From CAWUIO01 sp963922455 (GTDB taxonomy: Bacteria > Bacteroidota > Bacteroidia > Cytophagales > Microscillaceae), in contig CAWUIO010000088.1 of assembly GCA_963922455.1 (NCBI GenBank), positions 1 to 27,948 on the forward strand: a stretch of DNA of 27,948 nt, read 5' to 3'. Each line of letters begins with the position of its first letter. Within the stretch, counting starts at the first letter, position 1. This document shows, in pieces, positions 7,762-16,235 of the stretch. The translations under genes and the position numbers were made by a program. The notes under the pieces were generated by a model that saw only the letters and a list, made by a program, of their open reading frames with translations, did no database searches and had not been told where the DNA came from.

Positions 7762-8994
7762 ATGCAAAAACTTATACTATTCTTCTTATCTCTTTTTCTC
7801 CTTGCTTCCTGTCAACCCGATATAAGAGATTCTCAGGCCCTGACTGCCTTTGAAGTGTATTGCGAAATGGTCGCCCATGATGCCAAACCCCTCGCCCTTC
7901 ACTATCCCATGGATGCCTCAGAAGTAGATGCTTTATGGGCTAACTTTCTAGAAGTCGCCCAAAAGCAAGAGCTAGAGTTGTACCGAGAAGATAAGTTTCC
8001 GGTGACCTTGCTCTTTCCAGCCGAAATCACGCAGGGGAAGTCGGTCGTATTGATTTACAAGCCCCCTCGCTTGCAACAATATGAACAGTTGAAGGCCGAT
8101 CTCTTAGCCTTTAAAGGAAATGACTTGAAGGAAAAAGAAGCCTTGGCCCGGCGTTTTGGCCGTTTACTGGGCTACAGCCCCCAAGGAATAAATGATTTAT
8201 TGCGTAAAAATACTGATTTTAGAACGGTGGCTTCTTTTGGGGTAAAAGAGCAGGTCACCCATCTTTATTATGAAGACCCCGAGGAAGCCAAACGGTTTTA
8301 CCAGCAAAATTTAGGCTTGAAGCAAGTGGATTCTTCCCAGGTACAGATCAGTCAGGATACTTACCTGGCGATACATCCTTTTGATGATCACAAAACCCCG
8401 GACCTTCCTAAATCTACCGCCATTGCTTTGCTGACGGATCAACTACCCGCCTGGTATGCCTATGTACAAGAGCAAGATATACCCATAAAATATACCTATA
8501 AGCCCAAAGAAGGGGGCCCTCACGACGGCTTTGTAGCGATTGACCCAGGAGGCTACTTGCTAGAGTTTGAACAATTCAAACAAGATCCCGAAAATGAATT
8601 GTTTATGGCCATTTTGGGAGAAGCCCCCCGAGTGAATACCCAGATTAAAGACTTGAATTTTTACGGCTCCATCACCTGGACCTACCACCAAGATTTGCTC
8701 AGAATGCAAACCTTTTACGAAGAGGAGCTAGGCTACACGATGGTAGCCGATCAAGGTTGGACCAAGATTTTTCAAACCTCCCCCACGGGCTTTATCGGTC
8801 TGGTGGATGAACGAAGGGGCATGGAGGATTATGCGGATAAAAAAGCAGTGTGGATTGAGTGGAGAATGACTAATTGGAAAGAGTTGGCAAAATATTCGGA
8901 GAAAAAAACAGGAAACCCATTATCGTATATCTTTCAAGGACCTGAGAAGTACGAATTTTGGGGTACAGCCCTAGAGCGAAGTAAGTCCAATTAA
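7762..8994 (+). CDS. Lipoprotein with two VOC (glyoxalase/dioxygenase-fold) domains
   Basis: A 410-residue protein. The signal peptide ends in a lipobox (LLASC, Cys at residue 17), so the mature protein should be lipid-anchored in the envelope. An uncharacterised N-terminal region (about 20-155) is followed by two vicinal-oxygen-chelate domains: about 162-275 (VTHLYYEDPEEAKRFYQQNLGLKQV ... GPHDGFVAIDPGGYLLEFEQF, shown in part) and about 295-400 (YHQDLLRMQTFYEEELGYTMV ...). VOC domains bind a metal and act in glyoxalase, ring cleavage or drug binding; a membrane-anchored version is unusual. It is transcribed toward the symporter gene of the PhyH operon. The function is not known. Confidence 0.78.
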   Translation: MQKLILFFLSLFLLASCQPDIRDSQALTAFEVYCEMVAHDAKPLALHYPMDASEVDALWANFLEVAQKQELELYREDKFPVTLLFPAEITQGKSVVLIYKPPRLQQYEQLKADLLAFKGNDLKEKEALARRFGRLLGYSPQGINDLLRKNTDFRTVASFGVKEQVTHLYYEDPEEAKRFYQQNLGLKQVDSSQVQISQDTYLAIHPFDDHKTPDLPKSTAIALLTDQLPAWYAYVQEQDIPIKYTYKPKEGGPHDGFVAIDPGGYLLEFEQFKQDPENELFMAILGEAPRVNTQIKDLNFYGSITWTYHQDLLRMQTFYEEELGYTMVADQGWTKIFQTSPTGFIGLVDERRGMEDYADKKAVWIEWRMTNWKELAKYSEKKTGNPLSYIFQGPEKYEFWGTALERSKSN

Positions 8995-9083
8995 CAAATT
9001 CAGTGGGGTAAAATAGAGTCACCAAGTTAGCCTGGAAGTTACTTCTTTGATTTCTTAGAAAAAGCATTTGACCCAAGCAAAAC

Positions 9084-9120
9084 GGGCCAATACGAGCTCA
9101 AACATGCCGCTCCATCCCAA
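9084..9120 (+). repeat. Fragment R7 of the dispersed repeat
   Basis: The stretch CGGGCCAATACGAGCTCAAA followed by CATGCCGCTCCATCCCA resembles the last 37 bp of the conserved tail of the full copies. The hairpin part is missing. It sits between the convergent VOC lipoprotein and symporter genes. Confidence 0.6.
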
Positions 9121-9142
9121 ATCCAAATGAATTAGGGGTGCC

Positions 9143-10801
9143 CTAGGCCACGCCAAAAGGACTGAAGATATACCATAAGGTCAAGACTGAGGCGATAAGC
9201 AAAACCGTAAGGGCTATATCCCGCATAGGAGCAGCTTCAAATTTGACTTCTCGTATCAATTGTTGCGAATTGTTGGGTGCTTGGCTTTTAGTCAATAAGC
9301 TAATTCCTATCAAAATGGCTGAGCAAATCAAAAATAAAAACAGGGCAAAATGCAGAAAATTAATGTGTATAAACTGGGCCGGGATGCTACCCGGTTCCAA
9401 ACGAATGCTTCCCTGTTTGATCAGATACTCCATGACCAACCTTCCCGCGCCTAATACAAAACCCGACCAAAGCGTGATAATTGCAGCCTGGGCCGTAACC
9501 CAGGGTAGCAAAAGCCCCAACCCGAAAACAGCGGCAATGGGCGGGGAAATATAGGCCTGGATACTTTGTAGATAATAGAAAATGCCACCTCCCATCAGGG
9601 CCTCCATAAAGGGAATCCAAGCCAAGCTTACAATCACTAAGATGCCCGTAGCAAGCCGCCCAAATTGGACAAGCTCTTGCTCAGAGGCTTGGGGTTTTAA
9701 CTTTTGGTAAAAGTCAATGGTAAGCAGGGTAGAACTTGAGTTAAATGCCGAAGAAAGCGAACTCATCAAAGCGGCCAGAAGCCCGGCAATGGCCAGTCCT
9801 TTTAAACCAGCGGGCAAAAACCCGGTAATCAAAGCCGGTAAAGCTTGGTCGGCTTGGTCCATAGAGTAATCAATCATGCCCTTTTGTAAGAGAGCATAGG
9901 CGATAACCCCGGGCAAGAAAAAGATAAAAACGGGAAGTAATTTGAGGTATCCGGCAAAGAGGGCTCCTCGGCGGGCGTGCTCTACACTTTTGGCCGAAAG
10001 TACCCGCTGCACGATGTATTGGTCGGTACACCAATACCATACTCCCAAGATGGGGGCCCCCAATAGCATCCCCGTCCAGGGGTATTGGCTGTCATCGGCC
10101 GGCCTCCAAAGATTAAAGAAGTCCCGGGGTGGGGGATTGCCCTCTACCCGGGAGGCATCGGCCAAAATACTGAGCAATTCTGACCAGCCTCCTAATTGAT
10201 ACAAACCATAAAAGGTAATGCCTAGGGTGCCAAATAGAAGAAAAAAGGCCTGGATCATATCGGTATAAATCACAGATTTGAGCCCCCCCAATACGGTGTA
10301 AAAACCAGTAGCTACAACGGTGATGATGGCCCCAATCCAAAAAGGGATGCCAAGTACTTCAAATACCAAAGCCCCAGCAAATATGATTAAGGAAATTTTG
10401 GTGATAACGTAAGCCAAAAGCGATACCACCGAGAGGTAATTCCGGCTGGCTGTTGAGTAGCGCTTTTCTAAAAACTCCGGCATCGTAAAGACTCCCGTTT
10501 GCAAGTAAAAGGGAACAAAAAACCAACCTAAGAGAATCAGAATCAAGGAGGCCAGGACCTCAAAATTGGCCATGGGCATCTCGGCCCGGGCCCCCGCCCC
10601 CGAAACTCCCAGGATGATTTCCGAGCCGATGTTAGAGGCAAACAAAGAAGTACCTACCAGTATCCAGGTTTGGCTTTTACCGGCCAGAAAGTACTCTACC
10701 GAAGAAAAACTGCCGCTTTTCCCACCCTCGGAGGCCCATTTGGCTATCCACAGGATGATGATAAAATAGAGGGCCAGGATAAGAATATCGAGAATAGACA
10801 T
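9143..10801 (-). CDS. Sodium/solute symporter, SSS family (SGLT-like)
   Basis: A 552-residue, strongly hydrophobic protein with about 13-14 predicted membrane helices. Family features are FLAGKSQTWILVGTSLFASN near residue 38, GGLKSVIYTDMIQAFFLLFG near 172, DQYIVQRVLSAKS, and the sodium-site region LLAALMSSLSSAFNSSSTLL. It belongs to the SGLT/SLC5-like branch that takes up sugars, polyols or related solutes with sodium. It is the last gene of the PhyH-SDR-Dabb operon, 51 bp behind the Dabb gene, so it probably imports the substrate (or a precursor) of those enzymes. The precise solute is not predictable. Confidence 0.92.
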   Translation of the reverse strand: MSILDILILALYFIIILWIAKWASEGGKSGSFSSVEYFLAGKSQTWILVGTSLFASNIGSEIILGVSGAGARAEMPMANFEVLASLILILLGWFFVPFYLQTGVFTMPEFLEKRYSTASRNYLSVVSLLAYVITKISLIIFAGALVFEVLGIPFWIGAIITVVATGFYTVLGGLKSVIYTDMIQAFFLLFGTLGITFYGLYQLGGWSELLSILADASRVEGNPPPRDFFNLWRPADDSQYPWTGMLLGAPILGVWYWCTDQYIVQRVLSAKSVEHARRGALFAGYLKLLPVFIFFLPGVIAYALLQKGMIDYSMDQADQALPALITGFLPAGLKGLAIAGLLAALMSSLSSAFNSSSTLLTIDFYQKLKPQASEQELVQFGRLATGILVIVSLAWIPFMEALMGGGIFYYLQSIQAYISPPIAAVFGLGLLLPWVTAQAAIITLWSGFVLGAGRLVMEYLIKQGSIRLEPGSIPAQFIHINFLHFALFLFLICSAILIGISLLTKSQAPNNSQQLIREVKFEAAPMRDIALTVLLIASVLTLWYIFSPFGVA

Positions 10802-10852
10802 AGATAAAGCGTGAAGTGATAGGGTTTACTAGGCTTCCCTAGCAACAGGGAT

Positions 10853-11299
10853 TTAAGGGTTCGTCCAGAAATCAACAACAAATACTTTTTCTAAATGAGG
10901 CTGTAAGCTCTGCACAAAAGCCTGGTGCTGGGGATGGGGCGTATAAACCGAGTCTCTATCTTCTTCGGACTTAAAACTCAAAATATAACAGTGCGTAAAT
11001 CCCTGATGGAAGTTTTCTGGACTATCATTGAGGCCCCATTCGAAATGTTGAATAACCGGAATGGCTTTTGGCAAGGCCAAAAATGCATCGTTAAGCTTTT
11101 TAACATCCTCTGGGGAGGCCTCATCTTTGAATTTGAAAATTACAACATGTTTCAATTCCCGTTCGGCTTTTACTTCGTGTACTTCGGCTTGCGTACTTGT
11201 TTCGTTCATATCGGTAGAAGATTCTAAGGGTGTGCTGCAATTACTCAAAAGGGAGTAAACACAGCCTAGGAATAGCAAGTTTTTAAAGATCAATTTCAT
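10853..11299 (-). CDS. Dabb (stress-responsive A/B barrel) domain lipoprotein
   Basis: A 148-residue protein with a lipobox (LLSNC, Cys at 21) and a low-complexity linker. The Dabb domain (about 49-146) shows LKHVVIFKFKDEASPEDVKK and HCYILSFKSEEDRDSV, then HPQHQAFVQSL. Dabb domains form dimeric alpha-beta barrels; some act in polyketide cyclisation, most have no known role. It lies in the same operon as the SDR, PhyH and symporter genes, with gaps of 25 and 51 bp. Envelope location with cytoplasmic partners suggests binding or modification of the substrate outside; this is inference. Confidence 0.85.
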   Translation of the reverse strand: MKLIFKNLLFLGCVYSLLSNCSTPLESSTDMNETSTQAEVHEVKAERELKHVVIFKFKDEASPEDVKKLNDAFLALPKAIPVIQHFEWGLNDSPENFHQGFTHCYILSFKSEEDRDSVYTPHPQHQAFVQSLQPHLEKVFVVDFWTNP

Positions 11300-11324
11300 A
11301 TAGGTAGATTAAGTGAATATACAT

Positions 11325-12119
11325 TTATAAGATGCCGCCCATGCTACCGCCATCTACTTTTACACTGGCTCCATTACTTGCAGATGACAGGGGGCTGGCA
11401 TAATAGACAATGGTCTGGGCTATTTCGCTTACCTGAGCAAATCTTTGCAAAAGAGATGCACTTCGTTCTTGGGCAAAAAAGTCTTTTTCGGCTTCTTGAA
11501 CCGTTTGCTTTCTCGATGTAGCAAGATTTTCAAGAAACATTTGGGCCCCTTCGGTATAGGTAGAGCCGGGTATTATTGTATTGACGCTTACCCGAGTGCC
11601 CGCAGTTAATTGGGCCAAGCCTCGGGAGATAGCCAAAATAGCTGCTTTTGTGGCTGAGTAGGCTATAAGATCGGCGGGTACCAAGGTGGCACACTCACTG
11701 GATATAAAAAGAATCCGCCCCCAATTTTTATCGAGCATCTGGGGGAGCAGGGCCCGGGATAAACGCACACCACTCATAACATTTACTTCGTACTGATGAG
11801 CCCAATCGTCATCACTGGTAGCAAAAAAGGACTGTGAAGCATAGGTGCCCACGTTATTGATCAGGATGTTGATTTCGGGTAACTGCCCGAGGAGCCTGTC
11901 TACCTCCTCAACTTGGGCAAAATCGGCAAGTAAGCCGGCTACTTGATCGAACTGGGCTTCTGAGCGGAGTTTTTTAAGAGCTTCCTTTAATCCGGCTTCG
12001 TGCCGGCCATTGATAATCACGTGAGCCCCTTCAGCCAGTAATAAACGGGCGGTCTCAAAACCGATTCCGCCAGTGGAACCACTAATAAATGCCGTTTTTC
12101 CTTCTAATTTTAAATTCAT
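11325..12119 (-). CDS. SDR family oxidoreductase
   Basis: A 264-residue classical short-chain dehydrogenase. It has the cofactor motif SGSTGGIGF (residues 14-22), NNVG near residue 88 replacing the common NNAG, the active-site Ser in FISSECATL and the catalytic YSATK near 154, and a C-terminal VDGGSMGGIL. Basic residues after the first strand (NGRHEAG) favour NADP(H). It is 9 bp behind the PhyH gene and 25 bp before the Dabb gene, clearly one operon. It probably oxidises the hydroxyl made by the PhyH enzyme or reduces a ketone in the same pathway. Confidence 0.93.
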   Translation of the reverse strand: MNLKLEGKTAFISGSTGGIGFETARLLLAEGAHVIINGRHEAGLKEALKKLRSEAQFDQVAGLLADFAQVEEVDRLLGQLPEINILINNVGTYASQSFFATSDDDWAHQYEVNVMSGVRLSRALLPQMLDKNWGRILFISSECATLVPADLIAYSATKAAILAISRGLAQLTAGTRVSVNTIIPGSTYTEGAQMFLENLATSRKQTVQEAEKDFFAQERSASLLQRFAQVSEIAQTIVYYASPLSSASNGASVKVDGGSMGGIL

Positions 12120-12128
12120 ACCCTTGAC

Positions 12129-13100
12129 TTACCACTTTTTGAGGCCGAGCAACTTTTTACCAAGTTCACTCAAAACGGCTTGTTTGTATTTAGTTTGTTC
12201 CCATTTGCGGGGGTCACCAGGGAAAGCAAAGCCTTCAGGGGCCATTCGGTTTTGCCAGGAATTGATGCGCCAGTCTTTTAGGGCCTCATTGTCTTCTTCG
12301 GCGGGCATCATGGAAATGTATTGGGCTATTCTCACTTTATCGTGGGATAGGTTAGGACGAATACCGTGGGGTAGACTGCTATTAAAAATCAAGAGGTCTC
12401 CGGCTTCCAGTGGTACTTTTACTAATTCGTCTTGTAGCCCCTCGATATTGGGCTTAAAGTGGTCCCGGTCTTGTGGCTGGTTTAACTTCCAGGTGTCATA
12501 ATTTCGGAATAGCCAGGGGATGCATTGAAACCCGCCCATTTGGGTATCGGTCTGGTCGGCGAGGGCGAGCACCCCTTGCACATTTTGGGGTTTGGTTTCT
12601 GGATCATAGTCCCAGTGAATAAAACCCTTGTACCCGTGCCCGGGGCGGATAGGGAAATTAAGATTGGCCCGGTCGATGCTTACCCATAGTTTTTCCGTGC
12701 CCCAAATATCGGCAAAGGCTTCGTAGACCCGGGGAGTTTGACGGTTGTTCCAGAGCTCTTGGTTATTGTAGGCTTCCACCATACCCGTGCCGGCGAGTTC
12801 TTTCATTTTCATTTCGGCCCGGGGAGCAGTGTACCAGGTATTTATATTCTGGGGGTCTTTTTCTTCAAATTCCCATAGGAAATCGGCAGTGGCCTGGGCG
12901 GCTTCTTGGGAAACAGCCCTTTTAATGACCACATAGCCATGGTGTTTCCAAAACTCCCAGTCTTCCATGCTCAATACCTTAAGGTCTTCAGGCTTGGCCT
13001 CCGTGCGTAGTTTTAGGGTGCTACTTTTGGCCGTAGAAGGATTCCCTGGGATGTCTTTGTGGGCATTATGGGGTAGGCTAGTTGCATGTATGTCTTTCAT
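12129..13100 (-). CDS. Phytanoyl-CoA dioxygenase (PhyH) family protein
   Basis: A 323-residue 2-oxoglutarate/Fe(II) oxygenase from the ATG at 13100. A longer reading to 13415 would overlap the divergent AraC gene and gives implausible sequence, so it was not used. WKHHGYVVIKRAVSQEAAQ near residue 50 is the family start. The iron ligands are His and Asp in IHWDYD and the distal His in SSLPHGIRPN, with an Arg a few residues after that His likely holding 2-oxoglutarate. PhyH enzymes hydroxylate diverse acids and secondary metabolites. As first gene of the operon with SDR, Dabb and symporter, it likely performs the initial hydroxylation. The substrate is unknown. Confidence 0.9.
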   Translation of the reverse strand: MKDIHATSLPHNAHKDIPGNPSTAKSSTLKLRTEAKPEDLKVLSMEDWEFWKHHGYVVIKRAVSQEAAQATADFLWEFEEKDPQNINTWYTAPRAEMKMKELAGTGMVEAYNNQELWNNRQTPRVYEAFADIWGTEKLWVSIDRANLNFPIRPGHGYKGFIHWDYDPETKPQNVQGVLALADQTDTQMGGFQCIPWLFRNYDTWKLNQPQDRDHFKPNIEGLQDELVKVPLEAGDLLIFNSSLPHGIRPNLSHDKVRIAQYISMMPAEEDNEALKDWRINSWQNRMAPEGFAFPGDPRKWEQTKYKQAVLSELGKKLLGLKKW

Positions 13101-13190
13101 AATTAAAATTTTTCTTGACTTAATACAAAAGCAAAGAAAACCTATCCTCACAAAGTTTGGTTTAAGAAACTTAGCCAAAACTTGTACAAT

Positions 13191-13245
13191 ATTGACTTTA
13201 TTATGGTTTTTGCGAGTAAAAAGCAGTAATATTATGAAAGTCAAT
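13191..13245. promoter_or_regulatory. Inverted repeat in the divergent PhyH-AraC gap, candidate AraC operator
   Basis: ATTGACTTT (13191-13199) and its exact complement AAAGTCAAT (13237-13245) lie just before the AraC start at 13257, spaced 37 nt apart. A second, looser symmetry, AAGTTTGG (13153-13160) with CCAAAACTT (13175-13183), is nearby. Such sites between divergent genes are typical targets for AraC proteins. No binding evidence is available. Confidence 0.4.
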
Positions 13246-13256
13246 GCGTGGTTTTC

Positions 13257-14099
13257 ATGAAAATACAACTGGAAACGATCACGAGCAGTAGCCATCGCTC
13301 GTTTAGTTTGATGTTTAACCCCCGTTTGAGCGATCTTTTCTTTTGGCACTTTCATCCGGAGTATGAGTTGGTATATATCGATAATGCCACAGGTACTCGA
13401 CACGTGGGGGATCATATTGCCAGCTATGAAGGAAGCGAGTTGGTACTGATTGGGTCATACATTCCGCATCTTAATTTTGACTATGGTGTGAAAAGTGAAT
13501 ACCGTAAGGTGGTCTTACACTTAAAGAAAGCGTTTGTAGAAGAACACCTCTGTACTATTCCCGAATTGGGTAAGCTGGCCCAATTATTTGAAGACTCCCG
13601 TTACGGGCTTACATTTCCCGGTGAGGCCAAACACGCTATCGGTGAAAAGCTCTTTCAATTGGAAGAGAAGGGAGCCTACGAGCAGTACACCTGTGTATTG
13701 GATGTGCTACAGGAGCTGGCTCACAATGATACGGCTAAGCGATTACATGAAAAACCCTACTCCCGGCGCTATAGCGATAGAGAAGAGGGCCGTTTGCGGG
13801 ATATTTATGCCTATGTAGATAAACACTATCCTCAGAAAATAGAATTACAAGAAGTAGCCCATAGAAGCCATATGTCCAAAGAGGCTTTTTGTCGTTATTT
13901 CAAGCGAGTTACGTCTTATACATTTATCGACTTCCTCAATCGATATCGGGTGAGTCAGGCCAAGCGCTTGTTATTATCGGGCAAGCACGTGAGTACGGTC
14001 TGTTATGAGTGTGGCTTTGAAAGCTTGTCTTACTTTAACCGGGTTTTTAAAAAGGTAACAGGGGATAATCCGAGTGCCTTTAGGAAGAAGCATTTGTGA
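13257..14099 (+). CDS. AraC family transcriptional regulator
   Basis: A 280-residue protein from the ATG at 13257; the frame also opens with a GTG at 13248, three codons earlier, but the ATG fits better. The N-terminal cupin domain (about 15-100) contains FFWHFHPEYELVYIDNATGT, close to the WHYHPEXEL pattern of sugar-responsive AraC proteins, with SYIPHLNFDYG. The C-terminal double HTH (about 175-278) includes SHMSKEAFCRYFKRVTSYTF and CGFESLSYFNRVFKKVTG. It diverges from the PhyH operon and probably activates it, responding to the imported or converted compound. Regulation is inferred from arrangement and the inverted repeat at 13191-13245. Confidence 0.92.
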   Translation: MKIQLETITSSSHRSFSLMFNPRLSDLFFWHFHPEYELVYIDNATGTRHVGDHIASYEGSELVLIGSYIPHLNFDYGVKSEYRKVVLHLKKAFVEEHLCTIPELGKLAQLFEDSRYGLTFPGEAKHAIGEKLFQLEEKGAYEQYTCVLDVLQELAHNDTAKRLHEKPYSRRYSDREEGRLRDIYAYVDKHYPQKIELQEVAHRSHMSKEAFCRYFKRVTSYTFIDFLNRYRVSQAKRLLLSGKHVSTVCYECGFESLSYFNRVFKKVTGDNPSAFRKKHL

Positions 14100-14140
14100 A
14101 GGCGGGCTTAGCCAGTCTATTGCTCTACCAAACCTCTTTT

Positions 14141-14270
14141 GGCTTAGGGATGGAGCGCATGTTTGAGCCCGAAATGGCCAGGCGGGGAGCCGGCGAGTAG
14201 CGAGAGCCCGGCCCGCGCGAAGCCAGTATGTTCAGCCTGGAACGTGCGTACATCGCGCGGGCAAGCCCCT
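14141..14270 (-). repeat. Dispersed repeat copy R3 (full length, reverse orientation)
   Basis: Read on the minus strand it starts GGGGCTTGCCCGCGC, has a unique 36 nt, then GCGCGGGCCGGGCTCTCG and the conserved tail ending CCATCCCTAAGCC. The tail contains ACTCGCCGGCTCCCCGC and TGGCCATTTCGGGCTCAAAC. It begins 41 bp after the AraC stop codon at 14099. It is nearly identical to R5 outside the variable segment. Confidence 0.9.
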
Positions 14271-14304
14271 AAAAAGTGAGCAAGCCTTGTCACAGGAGGT
14301 AATG

Positions 14305-14361
14305 CTATTTTGTATAAACCGGCTTATACCCTAGCTTATCTATAAGCATTTTGGCGATCAC
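14305..14361 (-). pseudogene. Ghost of an acyl-CoA dehydrogenase 3' end
   Basis: Minus-strand translation gives VIAKMLIDKLGYKPVYTK and a stop. The intact acyl-CoA dehydrogenase at 15078-16235 ends VIAKMIIDKVGYKPVYKK. Fifteen of 18 residues agree. Upstream of this point (higher coordinates) the similarity ends. It is therefore the last part of a lost second copy, 0.7 kb from the intact gene. Confidence 0.82.
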
Positions 14362-14461
14362 CCCTAAGCTTTGGCCCTTAACAAGTAAGCTCAGGTTTGC
14401 TTGTTTTTTTTGTATATTTTATATATTTTACTTAATCAACATAACCTTCATAAAATTTTAT

Positions 14462-14824
14462 ATGAACAAATTCCTAAGCATTCTTTTGGTATTACTATGT
14501 ATGCACAGTCTCTCACCGGCCCAGGTGTATGTCAACCGGAAAAATATCAACGAGATGGAAGAGGTCGTCTACATTGAGTTGATCATGGACCGCCGGGCTT
14601 TCCAAAGGGGGCTCTCCTTTGCCATTTTGGACTATGGACAACTTATTCGGGGGAACAATTTTCGAGACAACCGCATCACCAATCCCGAAGGGGAAGATCT
14701 CTTATTCAAAGGAGAGATGGATATTTTTAATTTTTTACACAGAAATAATTGGATTCACGAGACCACCTATGCCGGGGAAAGCACGGTGTACCATATATTT
14801 CGGAGGAAAGGGATGGTGAAGTAA
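14462..14824 (+). CDS. Small exported protein of unknown function
   Basis: A 120-residue protein from the ATG at 14462. The frame opens at 14351, but the N-terminal addition is low-complexity and hydrophobic and includes the ghost gene and promoter region, so the later start is preferred. It gives a good signal peptide (MNKFLSILLVLLCMHSLSPA). The mature part of about 100 residues has no recognised domain; it contains EEVVYIELIMDRRAFQRG and FAILDYGQLIRGNNF. A strong terminator follows at 14849-14887, supporting a real single-gene unit. It is flanked by repeat R3 and the acyl-CoA dehydrogenase gene. Confidence 0.65.
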   Translation: MNKFLSILLVLLCMHSLSPAQVYVNRKNINEMEEVVYIELIMDRRAFQRGLSFAILDYGQLIRGNNFRDNRITNPEGEDLLFKGEMDIFNFLHRNNWIHETTYAGESTVYHIFRRKGMVK

Positions 14825-14848
14825 GAAGTAGTAGCCATTATATAAGAG

Positions 14849-14887
14849 GGGGCCTGGTATATTTTAAGCCAGAGCCCCTTTATTTTT
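14849..14887 (+). terminator. Rho-independent terminator after the small exported protein
   Basis: GGGGCCTGG (14849-14857) pairs with CCAGAGCCCC (14869-14878) with one bulged A, followed by TTTATTTTTT. It lies 25 bp after the stop codon. Confidence 0.85.
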
Positions 14888-14976
14888 TAACTTGAGTGCT
14901 CTGAGCAAGTACGTTCCGTGAAGGTGTTTTTTAGGAGCTTCTTTTTTTCCTCCTGCGGATAATAAAGGCTGGGTGC

Positions 14977-15049
14977 TTTAGGCAAAGCTAGCCTAAAACA
15001 AAGGGATAAGCCTTCCTGGGGGCCTCCCTGTGAAAAGGAGAGGAGCCCC
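14977..15049. other. Two hairpins downstream of the acyl-CoA dehydrogenase gene
   Basis: TTTAGGC (14977-14983) pairs with GCCTAAA (14991-14997), and GGGGCCTCC (from 15019) pairs with GGAGCCCC (15042-15049) with one bulge. They are placed to end minus-strand transcription from the acyl-CoA dehydrogenase gene, but neither has a following T-run on that strand. Confidence 0.4.
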
Positions 15050-15077
15050 AAGATATGCCATGCTTGAGTATAGGCGT

Positions 15078-16235
15078 TTATTTTTTATAAACCGGCTTAT
15101 ACCCTACCTTGTCAATGATCATTTTGGCAATTACTTCTTTCATAATTTCTGAGGTGCCACCATAAATGGGGACTACCCGTACATCCCGGAAAATTCGCCC
15201 AATGGGGTATTCTTCCATAAAGCCATAGCCTCCAAACATTTGTTGGCATTTGTATACAACTTCATTGATTAAATCGCCGACTTTATATTTTAGCATGGAG
15301 CATTCTTTTACGACATTTTCCCCTCTTGACAAGCGATAACTTGTTTGGTCGGAGAGAGCCTTGTAGGCTTCTAACTCAGTCGCCATTTCGGCGATATGGT
15401 GCCGCAATACCTGGAATTTATCTATACTCTGCCCAAAAACTACTCGTTCCGACATATATTGCAGGGTGATATCCAAAACATATTCCATAATACCGATACC
15501 GTATTGGACGCCCGTCAACCGTTCCACTTGAAGACTTTCCATCATATAATAAAAGCCCTTACCTTCTTCTCCCAATAGGTTTTCTTGGGGCACGCGTACA
15601 TTATCAAAAGCCAGCTCGGCCGTGTCTGAACTACGTATCCCGACTTTATCCAGCTTGTTTCGGGTAATTCCTTCAGAATCCAAATCCATGACCAACATCG
15701 AGAGGCCCGCTTCGGTTTTAACTGCGGCTACGGTATAATCGCCATAGTAGCCATTGGAGATAAAGGTCTTAGAACCATTGACGATATAATGGTCACCTTC
15801 CAATTTGGCGGTAGTCCGGAAGCCTTTTACATCCGAGCCGGCATTGGGCTCGGTCATCGAAAGTGCCCCAATGATTTCCCCTTTTACACTGGGTACCAGG
15901 TACTTCTCCTTAATAAAAGGGGAGCCGGCGTGGATCAAGTAATTCATCGCCAAATAGACGTGCCCACTCACGGCGGTACTGAAGCCTAAGGAACCCGTAC
16001 GGCCCATTTCTTCACAGAAGACGGTGGTGTATAAAAAATCCAGGCCCGAGCCTTCGTAGGTTTCGTCCACTTCCAAACCTAAATAACCCATTTCGCCCAT
16101 TTTTTTGAATAAGCTGCGGTCAATTTTTCCTTTTGCTTCCCATGCATCGAGGTGGGGCAGCACTTCTACCTTGAAAAAGTCTCTCAAAGATTCGCGGAAT
16201 AATTCGTGTTCTTCGGTAAAGAATAGTGATTTCAT
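15078..16235 (-). CDS. Acyl-CoA dehydrogenase
   Basis: A 385-residue flavoenzyme of normal length catalysing the first oxidation of fatty acyl-CoA beta-oxidation. FAD/substrate signatures are GALSMTEPNAGSDV near residue 123 and FISNGYYGDYTVAA near 158. The C-terminal region has QMFGGYGFMEEYPIGRIFRD and IYGGTSEIMKEVIAKMIIDK. The YEGT glutamate of short/medium-chain enzymes is Gly here; E239 in LQVERLTG is placed like the catalytic base of the long-chain/isovaleryl type. The substrate is therefore likely long-chain or branched. It diverges from a TetR gene, as is usual for fatty-acid regulators. A ghost of the 3' end lies at 14305-14361. Confidence 0.95.
   Translation of the reverse strand: MKSLFFTEEHELFRESLRDFFKVEVLPHLDAWEAKGKIDRSLFKKMGEMGYLGLEVDETYEGSGLDFLYTTVFCEEMGRTGSLGFSTAVSGHVYLAMNYLIHAGSPFIKEKYLVPSVKGEIIGALSMTEPNAGSDVKGFRTTAKLEGDHYIVNGSKTFISNGYYGDYTVAAVKTEAGLSMLVMDLDSEGITRNKLDKVGIRSSDTAELAFDNVRVPQENLLGEEGKGFYYMMESLQVERLTGVQYGIGIMEYVLDITLQYMSERVVFGQSIDKFQVLRHHIAEMATELEAYKALSDQTSYRLSRGENVVKECSMLKYKVGDLINEVVYKCQQMFGGYGFMEEYPIGRIFRDVRVVPIYGGTSEIMKEVIAKMIIDKVGYKPVYKK

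Noticed and set aside
13101..13415. Longer N-terminus for the PhyH protein
   Set aside because: It would overlap the divergent AraC gene and its operator region, and the added residues do not resemble PhyH proteins.
14351..14461. Longer N-terminus for the small exported protein
   Set aside because: The added part covers the ghost gene and an AT-rich promoter-like stretch; the ATG at 14462 gives a clean signal peptide.
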